From Spirosoma aerolatum (GTDB taxonomy: Bacteria; Bacteroidota; Bacteroidia; Cytophagales; Spirosomataceae): DNA of 64,000 bases. The first letter of the stretch is position 1. The number at the start of each line of letters is the position of its first letter. The notes beneath the pieces were generated by a model. The model did no database searches. It was not told where the DNA came from and worked only from the letters and a program-made list of their open reading frames with translations. Shown here in pieces: positions 62,957 to 64,000 of this stretch. A program made the translations under genes and the position numbers. The stretch is from contig NZ_CP020104.1 in the NCBI RefSeq assembly GCF_002056795.1, forward strand, positions 3,111,001 to 3,175,000, written 5' to 3'.

Positions 62957-63012
62957 CTAAGCAAATTCTAATATCTCTTTAAGTCGTCTGTAACCAGGCC
63001 AACGGAGCTTTG
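62957..63012 (+). promoter_or_regulatory. Array G: four 11-bp repeats upstream of the coiled-coil gene
   Basis: CTAAG at 62957, CTAAT at 62968, TTAAG at 62979, GTAAC at 62990, 11 bp apart. TTTG at 63009-63012, 15 bases after the last core. The array also lies 70-107 bases upstream of the divergent ClC gene. Confidence 0.72.
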
Positions 63013-63046
63013 AGCATCCATTTATCCATTCTTAAACAACCCACTT

Positions 63047-63964
63047 ATGCAGGAAACTGGACACAATTCAAGTAATCTGGCCTGGACGTTGGCGCTGCTT
63101 ATCGTTGTCGGGTTGGCTGGTGGCCTTTACTGGCGAACCAATCGAGTTTGGGCTACTCATTATAATCAGATTGAATTACGGGCAGACTCTTTACTGTCAG
63201 TCAAATTCCATCTCGAAGATGATATCCGCGATCTGAAGAGTCAGCTTGAAACGGCTGCCGACGATAAAGTCTATTTCGACAAACGGCTGAATCAATTCCA
63301 CAGCATGCTAAGTCGGCAAGATCAACAGCTAGACAAAGTTCAACAAGCCCGACTTAGTCAGACAAACTCGATTCGATTGCTGAAACAGCAAGGCGATTCC
63401 TTAGCCCTTATACGCGATAGTCTGGAGAACCAACTGGCAGCGTCGCGGGATAAGATTGGCTGGTTGACGGATGCCAATAAGCTGCTCATTGGCCAGAATC
63501 AGGATTTGGAGCAGGAAGTAAGGAAATTGACTACCGATATGGCGGGCAAAGTTCCGCGCACAACGCTCACGGGCAACGCCTTTCTGGTTGAACCTCGAAA
63601 AGCCAATACAAAGGTTACGGCCAAAGCCAGGAAAACACGTAGCCTGCTTATTTCGTGTATGGTTCCGGCTGAGCTTCAACTGGAGGGGCGCCAGGAAGTT
63701 TTTTTAAGCCTGACCGATGAAAAAGGGGAAACGATGATACCTGCCATTCGAACAACAACTGTCGAACTGCCTGATCTGAACGATGTTATACCCGTTCATG
63801 CTGCACAAATGGTATCGTTCACCCAGGTTCCCCAGCGTATTGTCTTTCAGATCAGTCCGGCCAACACCTGGCGGGCTGGTCTGTACCGAGCCTCGATCTA
63901 TACCCGGGAAGCTTTCCTGGGCACCGTTGAGTTTCGGTTGCGGGATAGTTTCTGGTTCTTCTGA
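63047..63964 (+). CDS. Membrane-anchored coiled-coil protein, unknown function
   Basis: 305 residues. One N-terminal membrane helix (LAWTLALLIVVGLAGGLYW), then a periplasmic or cytosolic coiled coil at about 45-180 (LSVKFHLEDDIRDLKSQL, NSIRLLKQQGDSLALIRDSL). A C-terminal beta-rich domain follows at about 200-305 (RSLLISCMVPAELQLEGRQE, WRAGLYRASIYTREAFLGTV). Not recognised. Controlled by array G. It might span or sense the envelope under stress; this is inference. Confidence 0.7.
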   Translation: MQETGHNSSNLAWTLALLIVVGLAGGLYWRTNRVWATHYNQIELRADSLLSVKFHLEDDIRDLKSQLETAADDKVYFDKRLNQFHSMLSRQDQQLDKVQQARLSQTNSIRLLKQQGDSLALIRDSLENQLAASRDKIGWLTDANKLLIGQNQDLEQEVRKLTTDMAGKVPRTTLTGNAFLVEPRKANTKVTAKARKTRSLLISCMVPAELQLEGRQEVFLSLTDEKGETMIPAIRTTTVELPDLNDVIPVHAAQMVSFTQVPQRIVFQISPANTWRAGLYRASIYTREAFLGTVEFRLRDSFWFF

Positions 63965-63969
63965 AAGCG

Positions 63970-64000
63970 ATGAGCCGTTCTAAATCAGTCAATACGTCAA
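63970..64000 (+). CDS. Possible start of a further gene (cut by window edge)
   Basis: An ATG six bases after the coiled-coil gene's stop opens a frame (MSRSKSVNTS) to the window end. Too short to identify. Confidence 0.3.
   Translation, partial: MSRSKSVNTS

Noticed and set aside
1-64000. CRISPR arrays, insertion sequences, prophage genes and replication origins
   Set aside because: I saw no regularly spaced long repeats, transposase or integrase motifs, terminal inverted repeats or DnaA-box clusters.

Overview
The window reads as a chromosomal stretch from an environmental Bacteroidota bacterium, most like the Spirosoma/Cytophagales group. This is inferred from family content, not from a database search. 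The signs are a TonB receptor with a CarboxypepD_reg-like N-terminus, IPT/TIG lipoproteins, a DUF4249 remnant, Bat proteins, Wzi and WcaF/WcaI-type polysaccharide genes, weak Shine-Dalgarno sequences, and promoters of the Bacteroidota TTTG-N20-TAnnTTTG type upstream of both tRNA loci. I see no insertion sequence, prophage or CRISPR array.

Layout. 1-6.1 kb holds housekeeping genes, all on the minus strand: cdaA (cut by the window edge), rnz, a STAS protein, purC, a thiolase and a BatB/TPR pair. 6.2-6.6 kb holds tRNA-Ser(GCU) and tRNA-Pro(UGG), with a DUF4249-like remnant just beyond them. 7-8.6 kb holds an SGNH hydrolase and an unknown helical protein. 8.9-13.5 kb holds a large TonB-dependent receptor and a partner IPT/TIG lipoprotein. 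14.2-22.8 kb holds envelope genes: a CpsB-type phosphatase, GT9, ArnT-like and GT2 glycosyltransferases, two unknown envelope proteins and a PagL-like barrel. 23.1-39.3 kb is a Wzx/Wzy-dependent exopolysaccharide cluster: Wza, initiating transferase, Wzc, Wzx, an AT-rich variable core, WcaI, Wzi, WcaF and an epimerase. 39.7-44.4 kb holds two sensor kinases and a YiaA protein, followed by tRNA-Arg(UCU).

45-64 kb is the most interesting part. It carries a trehalose and osmotic/stress island: a TreZ-like GH13 protein that has lost catalytic residues, a two-domain universal stress protein, a periplasmic trehalase, a TreS-maltokinase fusion, an OtsA-OtsB fusion, an OmpR-type response regulator with its kinase, DUF389, a Na+/H+ antiporter, a ClC channel and small membrane or coiled-coil proteins of unknown function. 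Seven intergenic regions in this island carry the same cis element: four half-sites resembling CTAAG, CTAAG, TTAAG, CTAAG, spaced exactly 11 bp apart. A TTTG/TTG hexamer-like -10 (-7) element follows 14-15 bp after the last half-site. The arrays point at the genes. I propose that they define an undescribed regulon, probably controlled by the two-component system encoded in the middle of the island.

Working together, OtsAB would make trehalose, TreS-maltokinase would interconvert it with maltose and phosphorylate the maltose, and the secreted trehalase would recover external trehalose. The antiporter, ClC, DUF389 and stress proteins fit an ion or osmotic stress programme.
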